Assembly: GCF_000014125.1 (NCBI RefSeq)
Contig: NC_008593.1
Span: 868,001 to 932,000 of the forward strand
From: Clostridium novyi NT
Lineage (GTDB): Bacteria > Bacillota > Clostridia > Clostridiales > Clostridiaceae
Length of the DNA: 64,000 nucleotides
Direction: 5' to 3'
Every line of letters starts with the position of its first letter. Within the stretch, counting starts at the first letter, position 1. A program made the translations under genes and the position numbers. Positions 1 through 8,481 of this stretch are shown here, piece after piece. Below the pieces are notes generated by a model. That model saw only the letters and a program-made list of their open reading frames with translations, searched no databases and was not told the DNA's origin.

Positions 1-244
1 TAAAATATCCAAGTATATGAATACTTTCATTATTATATCTTGTTGAAAGTTCTATACCAGGAATTACTTTAACACCAACTTCTGTGCCACAAGTTATAGC
101 TTCATTTATTCCAAATGTATTATCGTGATCTGTAATTGCTATAATATCAAAGCCTTCTTCTTTGGCTAAGTTAACAAGCTCATAGGGAGAGAGTTTTCCA
201 TCGGATGCTGTTGTGTGTAAATGAAAATCGCCTTTTTTGTACAT
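1..244 (-). CDS. PHP-domain phosphoesterase, N-terminal part (cut by window edge)
   Basis: The reverse strand reads from an ATG at 244 with no stop before the window edge, giving about 81 residues. The protein opens with the metal-binding motif GDFHLHTTASDG (HxH), followed by ITDHDN and a VIPGIELST segment. These are motifs I to III of the PHP superfamily (YciV/TrpH-like 3'-5' exonuclease or nucleoside bisphosphate phosphatase, also found in DNA polymerase C-type enzymes). A GAGGTG ribosome binding site lies just upstream of the ATG. The short start without any preceding domain favours a stand-alone PHP phosphoesterase. The exact substrate cannot be told from this fragment. Confidence 0.85.
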   Translation of the reverse strand, partial: MYKKGDFHLHTTASDGKLSPYELVNLAKEEGFDIIAITDHDNTFGINEAITCGTEVGVKVIPGIELSTRYNNESIHILGYF

Positions 245-406
245 AAAATTCACCTCTAATTAAAAAATAAACAACTTATTAGTAAGTATACACTTAAGTA
301 TATAATATTATAAAGAAATAATAAGGTAATTTCAAAAATTATATATTTTTTAGAGGGAAGTTTGGTAGAATATATAATATATAGATTTAAACTAGGAGGT
401 ATATAG

Positions 407-3328
407 ATGGAGTTTCAATTAAATAATGAATATCATGGATTTAAGTTTATAGAAGAAAAAGAAATAAAAGATATAAATTCTAAAGTTAGAGTATTTTATC
501 ATGAAAAAAGTGGTGCAAAACTTTTAAATTTAGAAAATGATGATGATAATAAAGTTTTTGCAATTGGTTTTAGAACTCCACCAAGTGATAGCACAGGTGT
601 TCCTCACATTATGGAACATTCAGTTCTTTGTGGTTCTAGAAAATTCCCTATAAAAGATCCATTTGTAGAGCTTGCAAAAGGATCACTGAACACATTTTTA
701 AATGCTATGACATTTTCAGATAAAACAATATATCCTGTTGCCAGTAGAAATGAAAAAGATTTCTTCAATTTAATGGATGTATATTTAGATGCAGTATTTT
801 ATCCTAATATATATAAACATCCAGAAATACTAATGCAAGAAGGATGGCATTATGAACTTGATAGTAAAGAAGATGAAATTACTTATAAAGGAGTAGTTTA
901 TAACGAGATGAAGGGAGCTTTTTCATCTCCAGAAGATATATTATTTAGAAAAATACAAGAAACATTATTCCCGGATACAACTTATGGCGTAGAATCAGGT
1001 GGAGACCCAGAAGTTATTCCAAAGCTTACACAGGAGCAATTTTTAGATTTCCATAAAAAATTCTATCATCCATCAAACAGTTATATATACTTATATGGTA
1101 ATGGAGATTTAGATAAAGAACTTAAATTCATAAATGATGAGTACTTAAATAACTTTGAAAAAATAGATGTAGATTCTAAAATAGAAGTTCAAAGTCCATT
1201 TGGTGAAATTAAAGAATTTACTTATGAGTATCCTGTAGCAGAAGGTGATGAAGGGAATGATAAAAGTTTCTTTAGTTTAAACTTTGTTTTAGAGAATAGC
1301 ACTCCAGAAACTTCATTAGCCTTTGAAATTTTAGAGTACTTATTATTAGAAACACCAGCTGCACCACTTAAAAAAGCTCTTATACAAAGTGGAATAGGAA
1401 AAGATGTTTACGGATATTTTGATTCAGGAATACTTCAACCTGTATTTAGTATAGTAGTAAAAAATGCTCATGAATCTAAAAAAGAAGAGTTTCGTAATAT
1501 AGTTTTTGATATATTAAAAGATCTTGTTTCAAATGGAATAGATAAGAACTTAATAGAGGCTTGTATAAATATAAAAGAATTTAAATTAAGAGAAATGGAT
1601 ACAAGAACTTATCCAAAGGGATTAATTTATTATACTAAAGCAATGGATAGCTGGTTATATGATAAAGAGCCATATATTTATTTAGAGTATGAAAATGCAC
1701 TTAAAGAAGTTAAAAAGGCACTTACTTCAAAGTATTTTGAAGAACTCATAGAAAATCATTTAATAAATACAAAACATGGCTCATTACTAGTATTAAATCC
1801 TAAAGCAGGTCTTGCAGAAGCAAAGGATGAAGAATTAAGAAAGAAATTAAGTGAATATAAAGCATCGCTTTCAGATAAGGAATTAGAGGAATTAGTAAGT
1901 GAAACTAAGGCTTTAAAGGAAAGACAAATGAGTGGTGAGAAAAAAGAAGACTTAGAAAAAATACCACTACTTTCTTTAGAAGATATAGATAAAAAGGCTG
2001 AAGAATTTTCACTACAAGAAAAAAGTATTGAAGATAATAAAGTATTATTCCAACCTATGTTTACTAATAAAATAGCTTATGTAAAACTTATATTTGATAC
2101 TAAAACTATAAAAGAGGAACTTATCCCTTATTTATCACTTTTAGCAGGAGTACTTGGCAAAATAGATACAGATAAATATACTTATGGAGATTTATCTAAT
2201 GAGGTTAATATATATACTGGTGGAATAAGTTATGCTCCAGTTACATTTGTACAAAACAATACAAAGGATGAATTTAAGCCTAAATTTGTTGTAAAATCAA
2301 AGGCTATAGTTGATAAAGTTCCTAAGTTATTTGAAATAATAGAAGAAATTTTACTTAATACTAAATTTGATAAAAATAGATTAAAAGAAATAATAAGAGA
2401 AATGAAATCACGTTTAGATATGGCTATGTTTGATTCTGGTCATATTGTTGCAGTAAATAGATTGCTTTCATATTTCTCAAATATATCACAATACGAAGAA
2501 AAGATTTCAGGATTAGAGTTTTATAAATTTATAGAAGATATAGAAGAAAATTTTGATTCTAAACATGAAGAAATCATAGAAAATCTAAAAGAAGTACAAA
2601 AAACAGTATTTAATAGAAATAATCTAATTTTAAACTTTGCAGTTGAAGAAGAAAACTATGAAAAAGTAGAAGAAAGTTTAAAGAGATTTATAGGAAAACT
2701 TAATAATGAAACTCTTAAAACTTATGAATATGATTTTAAATGCCACAAAAAGAATGAAGGATTATTAACTCAAGGTAATGTTCAGTATGTAATGAAAGGA
2801 TATAATTATAAGGATTTAGGATATTCTTATAAGGGAAGTATGCAAGTATTAAAAGTAATAGAAAGCTTAGATTATTTGTGGAATAATATTCGTGTTATTG
2901 GAGGCGCTTATGGTGCTTTTGCAAGTTTCGGAAGAAGTGGAAACATGTTCTTTGGATCATACAGAGATCCTAACATAAAAGAAAGCTTAAATGTATATGA
3001 TAATGCTTATGAATATTTAAGAAATTTTGATGCAGATAGTAGAGAAATGACAAAGTATATAATAGGAACAATAAGTTCTCTTGATACTCCGCTAACTCCT
3101 TCACTAAAATCAGAAAGAGCTATATCTTATTATTTGAGTAATATAACTAAAGAGGATATTCAAAAGGAAAGAGATGAAGTTCTAAGTTGTACAAAAGAAG
3201 ATATAAGAGAATTTGCAAATATGATTAAGGATTGTATGGATCAAAATTATATATGTGTACTTGGTAATTCCATAAAAATAAAAGAAAACAAGGAACTATT
3301 TAATGAACTTGTAGATGTATTTAAATAA
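407..3328 (+). CDS. M16C family zinc metallopeptidase (PreP/falcilysin-like, insulinase family)
   Basis: The protein has 973 residues, the length of single-chain M16C presequence-type peptidases, which degrade short unstructured peptides inside a closed chamber. The inverted zinc motif HxxEH is seen as HIMEH at residues 67-71, and the downstream glutamate ligand lies in VVYNEMKGAFSSPED. The two clam-shell halves are joined by a charged linker around residues 490-530. No signal peptide is present, so it should be cytoplasmic. An AGGAGGT ribosome binding site sits 6-7 nt before the ATG. It is transcribed alone, divergent from the PHP gene, and ends at the terminator at 3343. Confidence 0.93.
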   Translation: MEFQLNNEYHGFKFIEEKEIKDINSKVRVFYHEKSGAKLLNLENDDDNKVFAIGFRTPPSDSTGVPHIMEHSVLCGSRKFPIKDPFVELAKGSLNTFLNAMTFSDKTIYPVASRNEKDFFNLMDVYLDAVFYPNIYKHPEILMQEGWHYELDSKEDEITYKGVVYNEMKGAFSSPEDILFRKIQETLFPDTTYGVESGGDPEVIPKLTQEQFLDFHKKFYHPSNSYIYLYGNGDLDKELKFINDEYLNNFEKIDVDSKIEVQSPFGEIKEFTYEYPVAEGDEGNDKSFFSLNFVLENSTPETSLAFEILEYLLLETPAAPLKKALIQSGIGKDVYGYFDSGILQPVFSIVVKNAHESKKEEFRNIVFDILKDLVSNGIDKNLIEACINIKEFKLREMDTRTYPKGLIYYTKAMDSWLYDKEPYIYLEYENALKEVKKALTSKYFEELIENHLINTKHGSLLVLNPKAGLAEAKDEELRKKLSEYKASLSDKELEELVSETKALKERQMSGEKKEDLEKIPLLSLEDIDKKAEEFSLQEKSIEDNKVLFQPMFTNKIAYVKLIFDTKTIKEELIPYLSLLAGVLGKIDTDKYTYGDLSNEVNIYTGGISYAPVTFVQNNTKDEFKPKFVVKSKAIVDKVPKLFEIIEEILLNTKFDKNRLKEIIREMKSRLDMAMFDSGHIVAVNRLLSYFSNISQYEEKISGLEFYKFIEDIEENFDSKHEEIIENLKEVQKTVFNRNNLILNFAVEEENYEKVEESLKRFIGKLNNETLKTYEYDFKCHKKNEGLLTQGNVQYVMKGYNYKDLGYSYKGSMQVLKVIESLDYLWNNIRVIGGAYGAFASFGRSGNMFFGSYRDPNIKESLNVYDNAYEYLRNFDADSREMTKYIIGTISSLDTPLTPSLKSERAISYYLSNITKEDIQKERDEVLSCTKEDIREFANMIKDCMDQNYICVLGNSIKIKENKELFNELVDVFK

Positions 3329-3342
3329 AATTAAAGGTAAAA

Positions 3343-3373
3343 ACCACTCTATTTAATAATAGGGTGGTTTTTT
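3343..3373 (+). terminator. Rho-independent terminator of the M16C gene
   Basis: A 10-bp stem ACCACTCTAT / ATAGGGTGGT is followed by six T residues. It lies 14 bp after the stop codon. Confidence 0.9.
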
Positions 3374-3380
3374 ATATTTC

Positions 3381-3869
3381 TTATTTTTTTATACTATTTT
3401 GATTTTTAAAGAAGGCATTTTTACAAACATTATATATACTGAATCTATAAGGTATATTTATTGTACTTATGTAATCCATAGAGAAATCACCATCCCAAGG
3501 CTGGACAGATAAATATTCATGATTATAAACATTCATAACATATTTTTTAGAGCTTTCAGGGAATGAGAAAAATATTTTATAACTAGGTTTTTCATCAAAA
3601 GATGATGAAGGAGTTACAAAGTTAGGTTTTTTTAGTTCTTTTAAAAAGCTAAATATTATTTGTATGTCCTCATTTGAAACATCTTGGGTTTTATAGTAGT
3701 TTGTATCTAAAACTTTAACTTGTTTTTTTTGATCTATATTTAAATTTTTAGCAAGTAAATTTGTATAATAAAAATTATTAGGCTTTTTTCTAGTTAAGTA
3801 CATTTTTCCACACATTGCAATACAGGAAATCAATGCTAGTACAATAAATATAAAACTTCCTTTTTTCAA
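3381..3869 (-). CDS. DUF5301-like membrane-anchored or secreted protein
   Basis: The protein has 162 residues. Its first 22 residues form a hydrophobic segment (FIFIVLALISCIAMC), either a signal peptide or a membrane anchor. The rest is a small soluble domain with a C-terminal block containing YLSVQPWDGDF...DYIS, which I associate with DUF5301 of clostridial proteins; that family assignment is from memory. The start is a TTG at 3869, chosen because a GGGGTG ribosome binding site lies 8-9 nt upstream and no ATG is nearby. It has no operon partner. Function is unknown. Confidence 0.7.
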   Translation of the reverse strand: MKKGSFIFIVLALISCIAMCGKMYLTRKKPNNFYYTNLLAKNLNIDQKKQVKVLDTNYYKTQDVSNEDIQIIFSFLKELKKPNFVTPSSSFDEKPSYKIFFSFPESSKKYVMNVYNHEYLSVQPWDGDFSMDYISTINIPYRFSIYNVCKNAFFKNQNSIKK

Positions 3870-3951
3870 AGTCTGTTCACCCCTTTTTTACTTATATAGA
3901 TAAAAATATGATTAACTTTAATATAATATTACAAAATAAAAAGAGGCAGGA

Positions 3952-5280
3952 TTAAATTCCTGGCTCTTCAAATAGTTCTTTATTAAAATCAGTATTTTTA
4001 TATACTTTATTGTTTAAAGTAAAGTATGAAATTACAAATGCAATTAAAGCGGGTATAACCCATATAAATCCTAAACTAGATAGTGGAATAAAATTAAAAA
4101 TAGTTTTTGTAAAATATATATTAGGATTTATTGAATGTATAGTGCTTATTATAGAAAATAATAATGTTACATAAACAGTTATAGATACAATAGAGTTATT
4201 CTTAATTATATTACCTAAAAGATTTAATAATATAATTACTATTATCACAGGATATAAAATATCTAAAACTGGTGATGCAAAAGATACTATTTTATCAACA
4301 CCATTAAGTGCTATTATCATGCTTATTATAGAAATTGCTATAGCATTAAATTTATAAGGTAGCTTTCCTTTTGAAAGTCTTGTAAAAAATTCTGATGCTG
4401 TAGCAGTAAGTCCTATAGACGTTGTTAAACATGCAAGTCCAACAGATATGCTAAGGGTAACAGTTCCAAAGGAACCTAAAATATTTTTTGCGATTTCAGT
4501 AATTAATTGAGTTTTACTTATATCTTGTCCAAATAAAGTAGTAGTTTGTGATCCAAGATATAAAAGCCCTCCATATATGAAGCTAAGACCTATTACTGCA
4601 ACAATACTAGAATATATGGTTGTCTTTAATATACTATTAGAAGAGGTATACCCCTTATTTTTTACAGAAGTTATTATTATAGATGCAAAAATTACTGCTG
4701 CCATTGCATCCATAGTTTGATATCCTTGAAGTAATGATCCAGAAAACAAATTATTAAAATGAGTATTTGTGATTGGACCTATTGGTAAAATAATGCCTTT
4801 AATTATTATTAAAGATAACATAATCATTAAAATAGGTGTTAAAAACTTACCTATATTATCCACTATAGAGGTTGGATTTAATACGAATGCAAGTGTAATG
4901 ATAAAATAAATCAAAATTATTATAAAAGGTTTCATTGATGGAAATAATGGATGCAAACTAAGCTCAAAAGTTGTAGCCGCAGTTCTAGGTATAGCAACCA
5001 TAGGTCCTATAGATAGAATCAATGCTGTAGTAGTTATTATTGAAAACTTTTTCCCAACCTTATTAGCCATTAATTCAAAATTTCCACCACTTTTTATACA
5101 AGAAAGTATTCCAAGTAGAGGAAGTCCAACACCAGTTACTAAAAATCCTATTATTGATATCAAAAAGCCTGATCCAGTTTCTCGTCCTAGTGCAGGAGGA
5201 AATATTAAATTGCCTGCCCCAAAAAACATAGCGAAAAGTGCAAAACCAATCACTAGATAGTCTTTTATTCTTTTGTTCAT
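3952..5280 (-). CDS. brnQ: Branched-chain amino acid carrier BrnQ (LIVCS family)
   Basis: A 442-residue polytopic membrane protein with about 12 hydrophobic segments. It has the family N-terminus, including FALFAMFFGAGNLIFPP and IGFLVTGVGLPLLGI. BrnQ carriers import leucine, isoleucine and valine by symport with sodium or protons. An AAGGAGG ribosome binding site precedes the ATG at the usual distance. The gene stands alone. I see no T-box leader or clear CodY box in its short upstream region. The length is normal for the family. Confidence 0.93.
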   Translation of the reverse strand: MNKRIKDYLVIGFALFAMFFGAGNLIFPPALGRETGSGFLISIIGFLVTGVGLPLLGILSCIKSGGNFELMANKVGKKFSIITTTALILSIGPMVAIPRTAATTFELSLHPLFPSMKPFIIILIYFIITLAFVLNPTSIVDNIGKFLTPILMIMLSLIIIKGIILPIGPITNTHFNNLFSGSLLQGYQTMDAMAAVIFASIIITSVKNKGYTSSNSILKTTIYSSIVAVIGLSFIYGGLLYLGSQTTTLFGQDISKTQLITEIAKNILGSFGTVTLSISVGLACLTTSIGLTATASEFFTRLSKGKLPYKFNAIAISIISMIIALNGVDKIVSFASPVLDILYPVIIVIILLNLLGNIIKNNSIVSITVYVTLLFSIISTIHSINPNIYFTKTIFNFIPLSSLGFIWVIPALIAFVISYFTLNNKVYKNTDFNKELFEEPGI

Positions 5281-5370
5281 ACAAGTCCTCCTTAAAAGAT
5301 ATATATTTAAGATAATACCATAAATACAGCTTTAATACTAATACAAATTTAGTTAATGCAACTATTTTTT

Positions 5371-5555
5371 AGCACAATCAATTTTAGAACAAATACAATA
5401 GGAAGCATACCAGTTCCTGGAGCATATGTAAAGCTAATTATTTTTTATCAAATGTACCAGCAGATTTAGGAACCCTATCAGGAGTTATTAAAGATAGTGT
5501 AGGTTTACATGTGTCAGGTGCTGATGTAATATTATACAGTATAATGAAAGTTTAA
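5371..5555 (+). pseudogene. Decayed fragment with carboxypeptidase-regulatory-like (Ig-fold) repeats
   Basis: Two short reading frames in different phases give IPVPGAYVKL and, after a frameshift, LGTLSGVIKDSVGLHVSGADVILYS. Both resemble the G-A-x-V-x-L pattern of carboxypeptidase-regulatory-like or Cna-B type beta-sandwich repeats. No start codon with a ribosome binding site is present and the frames are broken, so this looks like the 3' remnant of a surface or secreted protein gene. It is the only recognisable content of the gap between brnQ and the small gene at 5608. Confidence 0.35.
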
Positions 5556-5607
5556 AATAAAGTAGGGCATCCTAAGTATAGATTATATATTTAAGGAGGA
5601 ATCTACT

Positions 5608-5763
5608 TTGAAAAATCACAAAAATAAAAAATCTAAAATGATTACAGAAAAGCTTTCAAGAGAATATGATAAGGTAAATACTGAAGCAGCCGAAGATATG
5701 GGAATGCCTAATACAGATAAAAAAAGAAAATTAGGTAAAGGTTGTCCTATAAACCAACTTTAA
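5608..5763 (+). CDS. Small lysine-rich hypothetical protein (51 residues)
   Basis: A TTG start at 5608 lies 7 nt after a perfect AAGGAGGA ribosome binding site. The 51-residue product is basic and hydrophilic (about one quarter Lys plus Arg) and ends in KLGKGCPINQL. It contains no membrane segment. The length and composition resemble small clostridial spore-associated proteins, but no SASP signature is visible, so I do not assign a function. Its terminator hairpin has been split by the IS1182 element. Confidence 0.6.
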   Translation: MKNHKNKKSKMITEKLSREYDKVNTEAAEDMGMPNTDKKRKLGKGCPINQL

Positions 5764-5778
5764 TATTAAGATAAAAAA

Positions 5779-5807
5779 GACTAGAATTATAAAAAAATAA
5801 TTCTAGT
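5779..5807. repeat. Left copy of 29-bp direct repeat flanking the IS1182 element (duplicated terminator hairpin)
   Basis: The 29 bp are identical to 7418-7446. The unit is itself a stem-loop, with ACTAGAATTAT pairing with ATAATTCTAGT around an A-rich loop. Only the right copy is followed by a T tract, so the pre-insertion sequence was a terminator for the 51-residue gene. Confidence 0.9.
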
Positions 5808-5816
5808 CAGATTGTT

Positions 5817-5846
5817 CAAAAAGCCCCCAACAATTGGGGGCTTTTG
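5817..5846. terminator. Bidirectional terminator at the IS1182 left end
   Basis: The stem GCCCCCAA / TTGGGGGC is flanked by an A run on the left and a T run on the right. It can stop the transposase transcript and also insulate the element from outside transcription. Confidence 0.8.
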
Positions 5847-5847
5847 T

Positions 5848-7286
5848 TTACGCCAAAATTCTTTTATGCGATAGCATTCGAAAAATATTTATTATGTATG
5901 TTAATTTGGAATAAATTTGAATTAATGTACACAAAAAATAATGCGATAGCACCATGGCTATCTTTTTCATATTCTGAACTGCCGCTGTAAGTAAGCATTG
6001 TTCAGAAACATTTTTAATTCCTCGCATGCGACAATAACGTAGCCCATGTAATTCTTTTGAATCAGCAAAGCTACGCTCAATCTTTTCTTTACGTCGTTTG
6101 TAAATACTTTTACCTTTTTCTGTTTTAGTAAAGCTAAAAATTTGATCTTTATAGTCTTCCCAAACATGACGACGTATAGTTCTATTAATGGATTTATCAG
6201 ATGTTAAGCAATTATTTTTATATTTGCAATAAGCACAATGCTCCGCATTACTTAAATATTCTTTATAACCTTCCCTCGTAGTAGTTCTATATTTTAAAAA
6301 GCAATTATTAATACACACATATCCATCTAATTCTTTAACATACTGAAATCTATATTTTGTATATTTTCCTTTAACATGGGGTCCTAAACGGAACCCAAAA
6401 ACACCTTGATAATTTTTGTCTGAAATTTGTTTACAAATAGGATTCGTAGAATATCCGGCATCTGCTACTAAATATTTTGTATTAAAATTAAACTTTTCTA
6501 TTTGAGTTTCTATTCTTTTAACATAAGGATCTACATCGTTTATATTCCCGGGAGTAACATGAACGTCTGTTATAATATTATACTTTCCGTCAACAGTTCT
6601 ATGATCTAAATAAAAAAAGCCTTTAGGTTTTCCATCTCTAACCATATATCCACTGTCTGGATCAGTTGTACTTACTTTTATTTCCTTAGTTTCAGCTATT
6701 TTAGTCTTTTTTTTTAGAGGCTTTTTATTATGATTAATTCTATCTTTATTAATGTCATTCTCTAATTCATCAAAGTATTCCTTTGTGGATTTAGTTATTT
6801 CTTTTTTAATAAATTTATGTTTATTAGCGTTAGCTTTTAAGTGAGTAGAATCAGTATATAGAATTTTGCCATCAACCAAGTTTCTATTAATAGCTTGAAA
6901 TACAATATTATCAAATATTTCTTGATGTATATTTGTATTACTAAATCTTTTTGTTCTATTCTGGCTTATAGTGGAATGACTTGGTATTTTATCAGTAAGT
7001 CCTATCCTAAAAACCATCTGTAAGCTACATTTACCTGGATTTCTTTTACAAGCTGACGCTCTGAACGTATACCGAATAGGTATCCGATAAAAAGCATTTT
7101 AAATAATACAACTGGGTTTACTGAAGGTCTGCCATTATCAGGACAATATAAATCCTTAGTTAAATCTCTTATAAATGAAAAATCTATGTATTTATCTATT
7201 TTTCTAAGTATATGATTTTCAGGTACTAAATTTTCTATATAAACTAGTTCTAATTGATTTTGTTTTCTTTCATTATTAGTAAGCAT
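5848..7286 (-). pseudogene. IS1182-family transposase, frameshifted
   Basis: Two overlapping reading frames make up one transposase. The first 94 residues (from ATG 7286) are the N-terminal DUF772-like domain, ending YRWFLG then a stop. The remaining 389 residues continue at [17 protein letters not shown] in another phase. The DDE-type core is visible as [19 protein letters not shown] and [19 protein letters not shown], with a zinc-ribbon-like [10 protein letters not shown] between. Joining the frames near 7005 needs one extra base, which fits a single-base deletion in a gene that is normally one reading frame of about 480 residues. Programmed frameshifting is possible but is not typical of this family. 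Confidence 0.85.
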
Positions 7287-7417
7287 TTTTCCTCCGTAGG
7301 AGCCCTAACGGGCTAAAAGATTTATTGGTTTAAAATATATATTCTACATAAAAACTAAAAACCCTTTTTGTAATAAATGTAAAAAGGCTGTTGACAAATT
7401 ATGTTTATCAACAGCCT

Positions 7418-7446
7418 GACTAGAATTATAAAAAAATAATTCTAGT
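7418..7446. repeat. Right copy of 29-bp direct repeat; functional terminator hairpin
   Basis: Identical to 5779-5807. It is followed directly by eight T residues, so this copy keeps the original terminator form. Confidence 0.9.
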
Positions 7447-7581
7447 TTTTTTTACAAAGTTATCATAAAATTCACAGTTAAAACTAGATATAATCATGAA
7501 CTATTGTAAGTGTACAACCATATTATAAGTAATGAGAAAGAATATATAATATACACTTATTTTATTAAGGATGTGAGTTTT

Positions 7582-8340
7582 ATGAAGTTAGATGAAAAAC
7601 AAGAATGGTATATGACTGATAGATGGAAGGACTGTATATGTAATTCTGAAAACTATAGTTGGGATGATAACTTCATATGGGGAGACCAATGTGACTATAA
7701 TGATGGATTTCGTTGGAAATGCCATGATGATTGTAATTTAGTACATTCAAATTATGAGATTGAAGATTGTGAGGTGGAAGAAGATATAGATGAAGATATT
7801 GAAGATGATTATATAGAAGAAAACATTAGATATATACAAGGACCAGAGGGACCACAAGGACCACCATCTCAATGGATAAATAGTGTATGTGTAGAACCTG
7901 TGAAACATGTATTACAACAATTGATGCAAAATGATGTAGATGATTTAGAGGTAGGTATAGAAAAGCAAGGAACAATATTAAACTGTAGAGTTGTTTCAAT
8001 AGAAAAATCAGTTGTAAAATTTCAAACTTTAGATAATTATGTACTAGTTCCTATATATCAAATTGTAGGAATTTATACAAATTCAATAAAAGATATTACT
8101 TTAATGAATACTGAAGAATCGTACAATGATATAAACTGTGATTGTTGTGAAGGAGATCTAAGACAGTGCCTTTCTAATGAAACTGGAAAAATGGTTAGAT
8201 TAAATACTCGTTCAGGAGATGAATTATTTAGAACTTTAACTGGAAATATAACTAGAGTTGGAAGAGGAATAGTGGTGTTAAACGAGAAATTAGTTTTAAC
8301 TACAACAAAAATAGTATCAGTTGAAGAAGATTTAGATTAA
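7582..8340 (+). CDS. Acidic protein with a short collagen-like stretch, hypothetical
   Basis: The protein has 252 residues from the ATG at 7582, chosen because an AAGGATGTG ribosome binding site lies upstream; an ATG-less extension further upstream has none. The N-terminal 90 residues are rich in Trp, Asp, Glu and Cys. A collagen-like IQGPEGPQGPP triplet run follows at about residue 90. The C-terminal half holds two similar beta-rich units, GTILNCRVVSIEKSVVKFQT and GDELFRTLTGNITRVGRGIV, each reading like a small Sm/SH3-type fold. Collagen triplets in clostridia and bacilli often mark exosporium or coat proteins, so a spore-surface role is an inference. I do not recognise a named family. Confidence 0.7.
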   Translation: MKLDEKQEWYMTDRWKDCICNSENYSWDDNFIWGDQCDYNDGFRWKCHDDCNLVHSNYEIEDCEVEEDIDEDIEDDYIEENIRYIQGPEGPQGPPSQWINSVCVEPVKHVLQQLMQNDVDDLEVGIEKQGTILNCRVVSIEKSVVKFQTLDNYVLVPIYQIVGIYTNSIKDITLMNTEESYNDINCDCCEGDLRQCLSNETGKMVRLNTRSGDELFRTLTGNITRVGRGIVVLNEKLVLTTTKIVSVEEDLD

Positions 8341-8380
8341 AGTCTATTTAAAAGATAATTGTATAATTTAATTATTTTAA

Positions 8381-8414
8381 GGTTGTTGATAAAGATAATA
8401 TCAGCAACCTTTTT
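8381..8414 (+). terminator. Rho-independent terminator
   Basis: The stem GGTTGTTGAT / ATCAGCAACC has one G-T pair and is followed by five T residues. Confidence 0.9.
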
Positions 8415-8481
8415 AATTGGTTTATTTATAATATTTCAAGGAGTATAATAATAATGTATTATTATAGGGGGAGGATTTAGA

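Larger units (their letters stand above)
5808..7417 (-). mobile_element. IS1182-family insertion sequence (about 1610 bp)
   Basis: The element lies exactly between two identical 29-bp direct repeats that each contain a complete hairpin. IS1182 family members are known to target palindromes and to give target duplications of variable length. The terminal inverted repeats are imperfect; TGTT is shared near both ends. The right end also folds as GGCTGTTGA / TCAACAGCC. One transposase gene fills the element but it carries a frameshift, so this copy is probably not autonomous. Confidence 0.85.
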
